Origin: Geothermobacter ehrlichii
Lineage (GTDB): Bacteria > Desulfobacterota > Desulfuromonadia > Desulfuromonadales > Geothermobacteraceae
Direction: 5' to 3'
Length of the DNA: 64,000 nt
NCBI RefSeq assembly: GCF_008124615.1
Contig: NZ_VNIB01000009.1
Coordinates: 58,322 to 122,321, forward strand
The position numbers were made by a program, and so were the translations under genes. Numbering within the stretch: the stretch's first letter is position 1; every line of letters begins with the position of its first letter. Positions 1-10,233 of the stretch are shown here, piece after piece. The notes below the pieces were generated by a model that saw nothing but the letters and a program-made list of their open reading frames with translations, was not told the origin of the DNA and made no database searches.

Positions 1-118
<118 letters not shown>

Positions 119-144
119 CTATCCCACCTTAGTCGTGCGCGTTA

Positions 145-1662
<1,518 letters not shown>

Positions 1663-2205
1663 TCACCCCTTTTTTAAGGTATCTTCAATACGTTTCAGCT
1701 GAGTCTTGAGGCTGGCATCGAAGAGCCGGCCACCGATTTCGACCTGAATTCCGCCGATCAGCTCCTCGTCGACCTCGACGGTCAGCTCGATGCTCTTGCC
1801 GGTCTGCTTTTCGAGCCCGGCTTTGATCGCCTGCCGCTGCTTGTCGTCGAGTTCGGTGGCGGACACAACCCTGGCCCGCTGCACGCCCGCCAGGTCGTCG
1901 GCCAGCTGCCGATAGGTCTGGTCGATCTGGGACAGAAAGCGCAGGCGGTCCTTCTCCAGCAGCAGGCCGAGAAAGGCGCGCATCCCGTCGGAAATCTTCA
2001 GGGCGTCGACCAGGTCGGCGAGAATGGCACTCTTCTTGGCCAGCGGGAAGGTGGGGCTTTCGAGGATCAGGCGGAGAAACTCCTCGGTCGCGAAGGCCTC
2101 GCGGACTCGGGCGAGTTCCTCGCCGAACTGCTCCACCATCTTCTGCTCGGCGCCGATGCCGACCAGCGCCCGGGCGTATCGTTTCGCTATCGCACTGGTA
2201 CTCAA
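1663..2205 (-). CDS. atpH: ATP synthase F1 delta subunit
   Basis: 180 aa OSCP/delta family protein linking the F1 head to the b/b' peripheral stalk. The N-terminus (STSAIAKRYARALVGIG) and the C-terminal ELIGGIQVEIGGRLFDASLKTQL segment are characteristic. The ATG overlaps the atpF stop by four bases, which indicates translational coupling. Length and position in the operon are standard. Confidence 0.97.
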   Translation of the reverse strand: MSTSAIAKRYARALVGIGAEQKMVEQFGEELARVREAFATEEFLRLILESPTFPLAKKSAILADLVDALKISDGMRAFLGLLLEKDRLRFLSQIDQTYRQLADDLAGVQRARVVSATELDDKQRQAIKAGLEKQTGKSIELTVEVDEELIGGIQVEIGGRLFDASLKTQLKRIEDTLKKG

Positions 2206-2789
2206 TGTAATTCTCCCACCTTCTGAATGTATTCATCCACCAGACGGGACTGGTCGTCGCGGCTGAATTTCTCGCGCAGCATCTGCTCGGCGATCTCGAC
2301 GGCCATCTTCGATGCTTCCTCGCGCAAGGTCGCGCGGGCACGGGCGATCTCCAGCTCCGCCGACTTTTGGGCTTCGGCCTTGATCTTCTCGGCCATCTCC
2401 CGGGCGTTGGCCAGAATCCGCTCGCGCTCCCGTTCGCCGTCCTGGCGGATCTCCTGATAGATGGTTTCGATCTCCTTCGTAGCCTCGGCCAGCTTGCGGT
2501 CATACTCGGCAAACTTCGCTTCGGCCTCGGCCCTGACCTTCTCGGCCTCGGCCAGGCTGTCGGCGATCTTCTGCCGGCGACCGGCCAGCCCCTGCCGGAG
2601 CGGCTTGGTGACAAAATAGGCGAGAAGGCCGATGGTTACGGCAAAGTTGAGACAGCGCCAGAGAAAGTCCTTGAGCAGGACGCCGCTGTCGGCATGGTGT
2701 TCCCCGCCGGAGGCAACGGCCGTTCCGGCGCAGAGAAGCAGCAGCGCGATCGCCGCGGCCAGTTTCAACGTCGACTTCTTGTTCATCAC
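2202..2789 (-). CDS. atpF: ATP synthase Fo b subunit with signal-like N-terminal extension
   Basis: 195 aa peripheral-stalk b subunit. Residues ~7-27 form a hydrophobic, signal-peptide-like segment ending AVASGG. A second membrane span follows (about 40-60, LKDFLWRCLNFAVTIGLLAYF), then a long charged alpha-helical coiled coil rich in A, E, K and R. Such an extra N-terminal segment is seen in b subunits of several delta-proteobacteria; whether it is cleaved cannot be told. It overlaps atpF' upstream by four bases and atpH downstream by four bases. The pairing with a separate b' indicates a heterodimeric stalk. Confidence 0.93.
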   Translation of the reverse strand: MMNKKSTLKLAAAIALLLLCAGTAVASGGEHHADSGVLLKDFLWRCLNFAVTIGLLAYFVTKPLRQGLAGRRQKIADSLAEAEKVRAEAEAKFAEYDRKLAEATKEIETIYQEIRQDGERERERILANAREMAEKIKAEAQKSAELEIARARATLREEASKMAVEIAEQMLREKFSRDDQSRLVDEYIQKVGELH

Positions 2790-3214
2790 GACAGAGACCT
2801 CCCGAGAACCTGGCTGGCGATCTGGGCGGCAATCGCTTTCGACTCGGCCGCAAGCGCCTTGCGGGCGGCCTCGGCCTCGCCCGCCACCTGGTCCTTGATC
2901 TTCTTCAGATTGCTGCTGGCCTCGTTGTGGGCAGCGGCCAGAATCTTGGCTTCCTCTTCCTGGGCGGCCTTGCGCAGGGCGGCACGCTCCTGGTTGCCCT
3001 TCAGCCGTGCCTCCTGGAGCTGCGCATCGTACTCGGCCATCTTCTCCCGAATCCGGGCTTCAAGCTCGGTGGCCCGGGCGTGCCCGCCCTCGATGCTTTC
3101 CTGACGCTCCTGCAGAACCTTTCGCAGCGGGCGATAGAGAATCAGGTTGAGGAGCACCATGAGAATGATGAAATTGACGAACTGGATGACGAGTGTCAGA
3201 TCGAGACTTATCAC
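2786..3214 (-). CDS. atpF': ATP synthase Fo b' (second b-type) subunit
   Basis: 142 aa with one N-terminal membrane helix (residues ~5-25, LTLVIQFVNFIILMVLLNLILY) followed by RPLRKVLQERQ and a long coiled coil. It is shorter than the neighbouring b subunit and lacks its signal-like extension, so it is the b' partner. The start is GTG with a GAGG Shine-Dalgarno about 11 bases upstream. It is the first gene of the F1 operon; the Fo a and c genes are not adjacent here, so they must lie elsewhere. Confidence 0.92.
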   Translation of the reverse strand: MISLDLTLVIQFVNFIILMVLLNLILYRPLRKVLQERQESIEGGHARATELEARIREKMAEYDAQLQEARLKGNQERAALRKAAQEEEAKILAAAHNEASSNLKKIKDQVAGEAEAARKALAAESKAIAAQIASQVLGRSLS

Positions 3215-3307
3215 GGGTCAACCTCTGCCTTCGGAACCTTGGTTCCTTGGTATACTGTATACAGACGATCAGGGTAATAAAAAAGTTGCCGGGCGGCAAA
3301 TCAGCGC

Positions 3308-3337
3308 ATACTAAACACAGCCCACCGACCATGTCAA
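3308..3337 (-). promoter_or_regulatory. Sigma-70-type promoter of the atp operon
   Basis: On the minus strand a perfect TTGACA (-35, 3332-3337) is followed after 18 bp by TAGTAT (-10, 3308-3313). The promoter would start transcription about 85 bases upstream of the GTG of atpF'. The leader contains GGAACC-TT-GGTTCC (3232-3245) and CTGTATACAG, small inverted repeats of unknown role. Confidence 0.6.
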
Positions 3338-3451
3338 GACGCTGTTTGTATTAATCGTTTCTTCTTTCGGTCTTTTCCCGGCACCCATTCGGGTCCGGTC
3401 CGGCCTGGCGGATGGACACCGACCGGGGGTCTGTATGTTAACCATCAGAAA

Positions 3452-3826
3452 TCACTCGCTTTTTTCGGGGTCTTGCCCGGCGCGTTCCCCCATCTGCAGG
3501 GTGCTGTTGAGCAGTACGCCCTCCTCGACCACCAGCACGGGCGTCTCGATGTTCCCCTCGACCCGGGCCGGCGCCCGCAGGTCGACCTTGACCGAAGCCC
3601 TGATATTGCCCTTGAAGCGACCGGAGAGAACCAGGGTGCCAACGGTGACTTCCGCCTCGATGTCGGCCTCCCGGCCGGCGATCAGGGTGTCGCGACTGGC
3701 GATCTCACCTTTGAAGCGACCGTCGAGACGCACGATTTCGTCGAACTGCAGCTTGCCCTCGAAACAGCTGCCCGGACCGAGAAAGGCCTTGATATCGCCC
3801 TTTTCCACCGGATGATCCTTTTTCAT
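3452..3826 (-). CDS. Bactofilin family cytoskeletal protein
   Basis: 124 aa, DUF583/bactofilin fold. The body shows the repeating right-handed beta-helix pattern (FEGKLQFDEIVRLDGRFKGEI, then VTVGTLVLSGRFKGNI, then VEGNIETPVLVVEEG), flanked by short non-repetitive tails. Bactofilins polymerise without nucleotide and act as scaffolds for chromosome/ParABS positioning or cell-wall enzymes. It lies just downstream of parB in the same direction (41 bp), which fits a role with the segregation system as in Myxococcus. The ATG at 3826 is chosen because of its strong AAAGGGGG ribosome site; longer in-frame starts would run into parB. Confidence 0.9.
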   Translation of the reverse strand: MKKDHPVEKGDIKAFLGPGSCFEGKLQFDEIVRLDGRFKGEIASRDTLIAGREADIEAEVTVGTLVLSGRFKGNIRASVKVDLRAPARVEGNIETPVLVVEEGVLLNSTLQMGERAGQDPEKSE

Positions 3827-3867
3827 GCCTGTCGTCCCCCTTTTCTCCCTGCGCATCTCGCCTCCAC

Positions 3868-4740
3868 CTAGTCGACGCCGAGCAGGGCGAGAATCCGCTC
3901 CAGCTCCTCGGCGGAAAAGTAGCTGATCTCCACCTTCCCCCCCTTGCCGCGGGGCAGGATCCTGACCTGGGTTCCCAGGGCGCGCTTCAGCTCTTCCTCC
4001 AGCCGCTTCAGCTCCGGATCGACCGGGGCCGGCTCCGACTTGCTGCGCGACGGCTGGCCGAAGTTCTTGATCTTCTTGACCAGGGCCTCGCACTCACGGA
4101 CCGAGAGCTTTCGGGCGACAACCTGGTCCCGGGCCTCGAGGATGTCCTCCTCGTCCTCCAGACCGAGCAGGGCGCGGGCGTGCCCCATGCTCAGTTCGCC
4201 GGCGATCACGTCGCTGCGCACCTTGCCCGGCAGCTTGAGCAGACGCAGCATGTTGGCCACCGTTGACCGTTCCCGTCCGACGCGCCTGGCCACTTCTTCC
4301 TGCGACAGATCGAAGCTCTCCATCAGATGGCGGTAGGCCTCGGCTTCCTCGATTGGATTCAGGTCTTCGCGCTGGATGTTTTCGATCAGGGCCATTTCCA
4401 GGGCCCAATCCTCGGAGACATCCTGGATCACCACCGGCACTTCCTTCAGGCCGGCCTTCTGGGCCGCCCGCCAGCGGCGTTCGCCGGCGATGATCTGATA
4501 GTGACCATCCTGCTTGCGCACCACCAGGGGCTGGATGACCCCCTTCTCCCTGATGGAGGCCACCAGTTCGGCCATCTTGGCGCCATCGAAGGTCTTGCGC
4601 GGCTGCCGGCCGTGCGGCTTCAGCTCTTCGATGGGACAGAGAAAATATTTGCTGGCACCGGCCGTTTCGTTGCCGGCCGCCTTGCCGGCGCTGCTGATCA
4701 GCGCTCCGATACCTTTGCCGAGTGCGGGTCGTTTCGCCAT
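3868..4740 (-). CDS. parB: Chromosome-partitioning protein ParB
   Basis: 290 aa. ParB is the CTPase clamp that loads on parS and spreads along the origin region. The order is a lysine/glycine-rich N-terminal ParA-activating peptide (MAKRPALGKGIGALI), then the ParB/Srx CTP-binding domain with the IIAGERRWRAA box (about 90-100). The helix-turn-helix follows (LSQEEVARRVGRERSTVANMLR), then a C-terminal dimerisation segment ending ELERILALLGVD. The ATG at 4740 is two bases downstream of the parA stop. Its binding site is almost certainly 8211-8226. Confidence 0.98.
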   Translation of the reverse strand: MAKRPALGKGIGALISSAGKAAGNETAGASKYFLCPIEELKPHGRQPRKTFDGAKMAELVASIREKGVIQPLVVRKQDGHYQIIAGERRWRAAQKAGLKEVPVVIQDVSEDWALEMALIENIQREDLNPIEEAEAYRHLMESFDLSQEEVARRVGRERSTVANMLRLLKLPGKVRSDVIAGELSMGHARALLGLEDEEDILEARDQVVARKLSVRECEALVKKIKNFGQPSRSKSEPAPVDPELKRLEEELKRALGTQVRILPRGKGGKVEISYFSAEELERILALLGVD

Positions 4741-4742
4741 GG

Positions 4743-5507
4743 TCACACCTCCGCCTGGATGATTTCCCGGGCCAGATCGAGGTAGGCCTGCGCCCCCTTG
4801 GATGCGATGTCGTAGAGCAGAACCGGCAGGCCGTGGCTCGGTGCCTCGGACAGACGAATGTTGCGGGGAATGATGGTCTCGCAGAGCTGTTCGGGGAAAT
4901 GGGTGCGGATCTCCTCGCCGACCTGGTGCGAGAGATTGTTGCGCCCGTCGAACATGGTCAGCAGGATGTGGTCGAGGGAAAGACGGGGGTTCAGCTCCTG
5001 CCGAATCAGGGAGATGGTGTTGAGCAGCTGGCTCAAACCCTCCATCGCATAGTATTCGCACTGCATCGGAATCAGCACCCGGTTGGCAGCGGTCAGGGCA
5101 TTGACCGTCAGCAGGCCGAGCGACGGCGGACAGTCGATGAGAATGTAACTGAATTCATCCTCGATTTCGGCCAGCAGCGCCTTGAGCTTCTTTTCCCTGG
5201 CAATGGCCGAAACCAGCTCCACCTCGGCGCCGATCAGGTCAGGCGTCGCCGGCATCACCTGCAGATGGTCGAGCTGGGTTGGCTGCAGCAGTTCGGCGGC
5301 GGAACACTCGCCGAGCAGCCCATGGTAGACGGTCAGCTCGAGATTCTCTTTCTCCAGGCCGATTCCGCTGGTGGCGTTGCCCTGAGGGTCCATGTCGACC
5401 AGCAGAGTCTTCTTTTCCGCCGTCGCCAGTGACGCCGCCAGGTTGACCGCGGTCGTGGTCTTGCCCACGCCCCCCTTCTGATTGGCTATCGCGATGATCT
5501 GTGCCAT
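4743..5507 (-). CDS. parA: Chromosome-partitioning ATPase ParA/Soj
   Basis: 254 aa, the usual size of short chromosomal ParA without an N-terminal HTH. The deviant Walker A (KGGVGKTTT, residues ~11-19), the switch I region (DMDPQGNATSG) and Walker B (LIDCPP) are all present. It forms the DNA-bound gradient that moves ParB-parS complexes. It is co-directional with parB and downstream of rsmG, separated from it by 137 bp that include the 12-bp palindrome ATGTTGCAACAT (5626-5637). Confidence 0.98.
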   Translation of the reverse strand: MAQIIAIANQKGGVGKTTTAVNLAASLATAEKKTLLVDMDPQGNATSGIGLEKENLELTVYHGLLGECSAAELLQPTQLDHLQVMPATPDLIGAEVELVSAIAREKKLKALLAEIEDEFSYILIDCPPSLGLLTVNALTAANRVLIPMQCEYYAMEGLSQLLNTISLIRQELNPRLSLDHILLTMFDGRNNLSHQVGEEIRTHFPEQLCETIIPRNIRLSEAPSHGLPVLLYDIASKGAQAYLDLAREIIQAEV

Positions 5508-5644
5508 TGAGAAACCTCTCCATCGGGCGGTTCAGGCCGCACAGGTTAGCATATTCGTTTCCGCCGTTGAAGTCTTAAAGGAGTACCCGGCCCGCCCGAC
5601 GCCAGGCGTCATCCGTCGCATCTTCATGTTGCAACATATTGTTT

Positions 5645-6286
5645 TTACTGTTTTTTCCAAACAAGCAGCCACCTGGACGCCGCAGAGAAGGGCAAGACGA
5701 GTCCCACTTTTTTCTCCCGTACCAGTCCCGCAACCGGCAGGTCAGCCCACTCCGTTTCCCCTTCCGCGCCCTTCATGGCGATCAGGTATCCACCGTCCGC
5801 CAGCAGCGGCAGGACCAGGGGAGCGAAATCGGCTACCCGCCCGACGGCGCGAAAGATGACGCCGTCAAAGCTTCCCTGGCGCTCGGCGGCCTCGGCGAAC
5901 CGCTCAAGCCGCTGCTGGACGACCTCCACCCGCCGCAACCGCAGTTGCCTGACGACCTGGCGCTGAAAGACCGCTTTTTTGCCCACCGACTCCACCGAGC
6001 AGAGCTCGATGTCGGGCCGGACGATCTTCAGCGGCAGCCCCGGCAGCCCCGCCCCCGAGCCGAAATCGAGCAGTCGCACTCCCGCGGGCAGCAAGGGCAG
6101 GGGAGTCAGGGAATCGAGCAGGTGTTTTTCCAGCGCCTGCCGCCGATCCCGAATGGCGGTCAGGTTGTGCCTGTCGTTCCAGCGCTGGAGCAGATCGAGA
6201 AATGCGATCAGACGTGGCAGCGATTCCGGTTCGACGTCCAGGCCCAGCTTCTCCAGCCCCTGCGCCAGCAGCCGCAGCTCATCCAT
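5645..6286 (-). CDS. rsmG: 16S rRNA (guanine527-N7)-methyltransferase RsmG
   Basis: 213 aa; gidB family. The SAM-binding motif [15 protein letters not shown] sits at about residues 70-84, after the [13 protein letters not shown] segment typical of the family. It methylates G527 in the 530 loop of 16S rRNA using S-adenosylmethionine. The ATG at 6286 overlaps the end of mnmG by eight bases; a TTG one codon upstream is a less likely start. Position next to mnmG and parAB is the classic origin arrangement. Confidence 0.96.
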   Translation of the reverse strand: MDELRLLAQGLEKLGLDVEPESLPRLIAFLDLLQRWNDRHNLTAIRDRRQALEKHLLDSLTPLPLLPAGVRLLDFGSGAGLPGLPLKIVRPDIELCSVESVGKKAVFQRQVVRQLRLRRVEVVQQRLERFAEAAERQGSFDGVIFRAVGRVADFAPLVLPLLADGGYLIAMKGAEGETEWADLPVAGLVREKKVGLVLPFSAASRWLLVWKKQ

Positions 6287-8153
6287 CAACGCTCTCCCGG
6301 CGGCGCAGCAACACCGACAGCACGGCGATGGCGGCGGGGGTCACCCCGGGAATCCGCGAGGCCTGGCCGAGGGTCGCCGGCTGGTGCTTCTGCAGCTTCT
6401 CCCGCACCTCCAGCGACAGTCCGTCGATGCCGTCGTAGCGAAAATCGGCAGGAATGACCTTCTCCTCCAGCTTGCGAAAGCGGGCGACATCTTCCAGCTG
6501 GCGATCGATGTAGCCCTGGTACTTGGTGGCGATCTCCAGCTGCTCCAGCGCCTCGGACGACAGCCCGGCCAGTTCGCTGTCGATTCCTTTCAGCGATTCG
6601 ATGCCGATTTCGGGCCGCCGCAACAGCTCTTCCAGGCTGAGCCCGTTTCTGAGCCCGTTCAGGCCGAGACGCTCGAGACGCTCACGATCGGACGGCGACA
6701 CCCGAATCTGCTGCAGTCGGGTCCGCCCCCGCGCCACCTCCGCCATCTTCCTTTCGTAACGGCTCCAGCGCGCATCGTCGACCAGCCCCAGGTCGCGGCC
6801 GATCGGGGTCAGACGCTGGTCGGCATTGTCCTCCCGCAGCAGCAACCGGTATTCGGCACGCGAGGTAAACATGCGGTAGGGCTCCGGGGCACCGAGATTG
6901 ATCAAATCGTCGATCAGCACCCCGATATAGGCCTGGTCGCGGCGCAGCACCAGCGGCGGCCGGCCGAGGACCTGCCTGGCGGCGTTGATGCCGGCCACCA
7001 GACCCTGGGCGGCGGCCTCTTCGTAGCCGGAGGTGCCGTTGATCTGTCCGGCGTTATAGAGACCGCGGATTCGCCGCACTTCGAGGGTAGGGCGCAGCTG
7101 GATCGGATCGACATAGTCGTACTCGATGGCATAGCCGGGCCGCATGATTTCGACCCGCTCGAGACCGGGAATGGTCCGCAGAAAGGCCAGCTGCACGTCC
7201 GGCGGCAACGAGGTCGAAACCCCATTGGGATAGATCTCGCCGCTGTCGGCCCCCTCCGGCTCGAGAAAGATCTGATGCCGGGTCTTGTCTGGAAAACGCA
7301 CTACCTTGTCCTCGATCGAAGGACAGTAACGGGGACCGACACCCTCGATCACCCCGCTGTAGAGCGGCGACCGGTCGAGTCCTCCCCTGATGATCGCATG
7401 GGTCTCTTCACTGGTGTAGGTGATATGACAGCAGACCTGTTCCCGTTCGATCTGGTCGTTGAGAAAGGAGAAGGGACGCGGCTCCGGATCACCGGGCTGG
7501 GCTTCGAGCCGGTCAAAATCGATGGTTCTTCCGTCCAGCCGTGGCGGCGTTCCGGTCTTCAGTCGCCCCACCTGTAGACCGAGCTTCCGCAGACAGTCGG
7601 AAAGACCTTCCGACGGCGGTTCTCCGGCCCGACCGCCCGGATAGCTGTTGAGGCCGACATGGATCAGCCCCCGCATGAAGGTACCGGTGGTCAGCACCAC
7701 CGCCGGGGCGCGAAATTCCAGCCCCTCACGGGTCGTCACCCCGACCACGCGTCCATCCTCGACCAACACGGCACTGACCGCGCCCTGTTTCAGATCGAGA
7801 TTATCCTGTTTCTCCAGCGCCCTTTTCATGCGGGTGGCGTAGGCGTGACGGTCTGCCTGCGCCCGCGAGGCCCGCACCGCCGGCCCCTTCTTAGTATTCA
7901 GCTGTCGGAACTGGATGCCGGTTTCGTCGATGGCCAACCCCATCTCCCCACCCAGGGCATCGATCTCCCGCACCAGATGCCCCTTGGCCAGACCGCCGAT
8001 GGCCGGATTGCAGGACATTTCCGCCACCGCGTCCAGGCTGAGATTGAGCAGCAGTGTCGCACACCCCATGCGGGCCGACGCCAGTGCCGCCTCACAGCCG
8101 GCATGGCCGGCGCCAACAACGATTACCTGATAGGATTTGCCGTAACTGAACAT
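6279..8153 (-). CDS. mnmG: tRNA 5-carboxymethylaminomethyluridine synthesis enzyme MnmG
   Basis: 624 aa, normal length. The FAD-binding motif [19 protein letters not shown] lies at residues ~12-30, and the conserved [20 protein letters not shown] follows. With MnmE it installs the cmnm5 group at wobble U34 of several tRNAs. The C-terminal helical domain that contacts MnmE ends [19 protein letters not shown], as expected. It is separated from mnmE by 79 bp containing parS and a 16-bp palindrome. Confidence 0.98.
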   Translation of the reverse strand: MFSYGKSYQVIVVGAGHAGCEAALASARMGCATLLLNLSLDAVAEMSCNPAIGGLAKGHLVREIDALGGEMGLAIDETGIQFRQLNTKKGPAVRASRAQADRHAYATRMKRALEKQDNLDLKQGAVSAVLVEDGRVVGVTTREGLEFRAPAVVLTTGTFMRGLIHVGLNSYPGGRAGEPPSEGLSDCLRKLGLQVGRLKTGTPPRLDGRTIDFDRLEAQPGDPEPRPFSFLNDQIEREQVCCHITYTSEETHAIIRGGLDRSPLYSGVIEGVGPRYCPSIEDKVVRFPDKTRHQIFLEPEGADSGEIYPNGVSTSLPPDVQLAFLRTIPGLERVEIMRPGYAIEYDYVDPIQLRPTLEVRRIRGLYNAGQINGTSGYEEAAAQGLVAGINAARQVLGRPPLVLRRDQAYIGVLIDDLINLGAPEPYRMFTSRAEYRLLLREDNADQRLTPIGRDLGLVDDARWSRYERKMAEVARGRTRLQQIRVSPSDRERLERLGLNGLRNGLSLEELLRRPEIGIESLKGIDSELAGLSSEALEQLEIATKYQGYIDRQLEDVARFRKLEEKVIPADFRYDGIDGLSLEVREKLQKHQPATLGQASRIPGVTPAAIAVLSVLLRRRESVDG

Positions 8154-8191
8154 CCTGCGAACCTAAACCTTGCCCCATGAGACGAGAACAG

Positions 8192-8207
8192 CCACAACAT
8201 GTTGTGG
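8192..8207. repeat. 16-bp perfect palindrome beside parS
   Basis: CCACAACATGTTGTGG reads identically on both strands. It ends three bases before the parS palindrome and lies in the mnmE-mnmG intergenic gap. A binding site for a second dimeric protein, or an extension of the ParB nucleation site, are possibilities; no known consensus was recognised. Confidence 0.6.
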
Positions 8208-8210
8208 AAA

Positions 8211-8226
8211 TGTTCCACGTGGAACA
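8211..8226. promoter_or_regulatory. parS: parS centromere site
   Basis: TGTTCCACGTGGAACA is a perfect 16-bp palindrome and an exact match to the proteobacterial/general bacterial ParB recognition sequence (tGTTnCACGTGnAACa). It is intergenic, 3.5 kb from parB and about 4.5 kb from the putative oriC. No second perfect copy was noticed in the window by eye. Confidence 0.95.
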
Positions 8227-8232
8227 CTACCC

Positions 8233-9594
8233 CTATTTACCGATACAGAACTGACTGAAAATGGTATCGAGAACGTCGTCGGGCGTGGTCTCGCCGGTGA
8301 TCTCCCCCAGGGACCTGAGTGCATCCTGCAGATCGACGGCGAGAAACTCCGGACTTTCACCCTGCTCAAGGGACTGCAACAGGCGATCCAGGGCCTGACT
8401 GCAGTGCAGCAGGGCCTGGTAATGACGACTTTCATAGACCAGCAGCGACTCGCCGGCATCGCCCCTGTCGTCCCCCAGCAGCCTGCACAGAGCGTCGCCC
8501 AGGCGATCGATTCCGATATGATCACGGGCGCCAATGCTGACCCGGGGCAGTCCGGAGAGCCAGGAGGGGAGGGGAGACTGCTGCAGGTCGATCTTGTTGA
8601 CAACCAGCAGGGTACGCTCGGACGGACAGAAGTCGAAAACCAGCCGGTCGTCGTCATCAATCGGCCGGCTACCGTCGACCAGAAACAGAACCAGGTCGGC
8701 AGAGCGAATCTTCTGCCGGGCCCGCTCAACCCCTTCCTTTTCGACCGGATCCTCGGTCTGACGGATACCGGCGGTATCGATCAGGCGCAGGGGAAAACCG
8801 TTGAGAACCAGGTTTTCCTCAATGGTATCGCGGGTCGTGCCGGCCCATTCCGAGACGATGGCGCGCGATTCACCGAGCATACAATTGAGCAGGGAACTCT
8901 TGCCGACGTTCGGCTTGCCGAGAATAAGCACCCGCACCCCGTCCTTGAGCATCCTCCCCGAGGTGTAGGTGGCGGCAATTTCCTCCACCTGCCGCCGCAC
9001 GGCCGCGACCCGCTCGCACCACTTATCCTGGTCGGGAAGATCGATATCCTCCTCGACGAAATCGATATGGGTTTCAAGATGCGCCAGCAGCTCGACCAGG
9101 TCCTTCTTCAGAACTCGCAGCCGGCTGGAGAGCCGGCCCTCAAGCTGACCGAGAGCCGCGCGGCCGGCGGCCTCGGAACGGGCGTGGATGATGCCGGCGA
9201 CAGCTTCGGCCTGGGCCAAATCGAGGCGTCCGTTGAGAAAGGCACGCAGGGTAAACTCGCCGGGCCGGGCCATAACCGCGCCCTGACGCAGACAGAGAGC
9301 GACGATCCGGCTGACGGGAAGGGGACCACCGTGACAGTGTATTTCAGCCACGTCCTCGCGGGTGAAGGTTTTCGGCGCCCGCATCAGCACGGCCATCACC
9401 TCGTCGACAACCTCGCTTCCGTCAACGGCATGGCCGTAGTAAAGGCGGTGCGACTCGAAACTGTCAAGCGGACGGGCCGGGCGGAAGATCCGGCGCAGGA
9501 TCGATTCGGCCCGGTCGCCGGAAAGCCGGATGACAGCCAGCCCGCTTTCGCCCCTTGGAGTTGCCGGGGCGACAATGGTCGCATCGGTGCGCAC
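8233..9594 (-). CDS. mnmE: tRNA modification GTPase MnmE
   Basis: 453 aa. An N-terminal tetrahydrofolate-binding domain (TIVAPATPRGESGLAVIRLSG) is followed by a helical region split by the G domain. The G domain holds GKPNVGKSS (about 222-230), DTAGIR and NKID. The protein ends CIGK, the catalytic C-terminal motif. It works with MnmG in a K+-activated complex. GTG start at 9594 has GAGGAAG a few bases upstream and follows the jag stop by two bases. Confidence 0.98.
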   Translation of the reverse strand: MRTDATIVAPATPRGESGLAVIRLSGDRAESILRRIFRPARPLDSFESHRLYYGHAVDGSEVVDEVMAVLMRAPKTFTREDVAEIHCHGGPLPVSRIVALCLRQGAVMARPGEFTLRAFLNGRLDLAQAEAVAGIIHARSEAAGRAALGQLEGRLSSRLRVLKKDLVELLAHLETHIDFVEEDIDLPDQDKWCERVAAVRRQVEEIAATYTSGRMLKDGVRVLILGKPNVGKSSLLNCMLGESRAIVSEWAGTTRDTIEENLVLNGFPLRLIDTAGIRQTEDPVEKEGVERARQKIRSADLVLFLVDGSRPIDDDDRLVFDFCPSERTLLVVNKIDLQQSPLPSWLSGLPRVSIGARDHIGIDRLGDALCRLLGDDRGDAGESLLVYESRHYQALLHCSQALDRLLQSLEQGESPEFLAVDLQDALRSLGEITGETTPDDVLDTIFSQFCIGK

Positions 9595-9596
9595 GT

Positions 9597-10226
9597 CTAC
9601 TTCCTCAGGCTGGAAATGCTGACCTTCTTGAGAACACCCTGTCCCTGTGAGCGTGACGTGCAGTCGGGAAATTTCTTGACCATCTGATGAATGATCTGCC
9701 GGTGTTCTGCCGGCAGCGGCTCACTGAGAACGGGACGACCGGTCTTGCGGGCCTTTTCGACCAGCTCCCGGGCCAGTCTCCTGATGTTCTCCTTCTGCCG
9801 CTGGCGAAAACGGCCACAGTCGAGCCGGAGGCGGACACCGTCGGGCAGGTACCGATCGACGATGCCGTTGACCAGATACTCGAAGCTGTCGAGGGTCAGT
9901 CCCTTCTTGCCGATGATGAGGGCATTGTGCGGCGACTCAATGATCAGAAGGTTGTCCCCTTCGTTGATGTCCAGCTGCAGTTCGTCGGCGAAACCGGCCA
10001 GCTCGAGCAGCCGGTGCAGCACGATCCGGGCCGCCGCCAGCCGGTTGCCGATCCGCAGGCGGAATTCGGCGTCTCGGCGACCGAAGAGACCGAACAGTCC
10101 CCGGCGGGCGGGAGTGACGATATCGACATCGAGATCGGTGCGCCGGCAATCGAACCGTTCTATGCCGGCCCTGACCGCGTCTTCGAGGCCGGCGCAGCGA
10201 CAGCGAAATTCAAACAGGTTCTCCAT
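9597..10226 (-). CDS. jag: RNA-binding protein KhpB/Jag
   Basis: 209 aa. An N-terminal Jag-N domain (with ARRGLFGLFGRRDAEFRLRI) is followed by a KH domain (NALIIGKKGLTLDSFEYLVN). An R3H domain comes next (RRLARELVEKARKTGRPVLSE to PAEHRQIIHQ), then a basic C-terminus. Jag/KhpB proteins bind RNA and affect cell elongation in Gram-positives; the proteobacterial role is unclear. The gene is immediately downstream of yidC (7 bp), as in most bacteria, and upstream of mnmE. Confidence 0.93.
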   Translation of the reverse strand: MENLFEFRCRCAGLEDAVRAGIERFDCRRTDLDVDIVTPARRGLFGLFGRRDAEFRLRIGNRLAAARIVLHRLLELAGFADELQLDINEGDNLLIIESPHNALIIGKKGLTLDSFEYLVNGIVDRYLPDGVRLRLDCGRFRQRQKENIRRLARELVEKARKTGRPVLSEPLPAEHRQIIHQMVKKFPDCTSRSQGQGVLKKVSISSLRK

Positions 10227-10233
10227 CTCTCGT

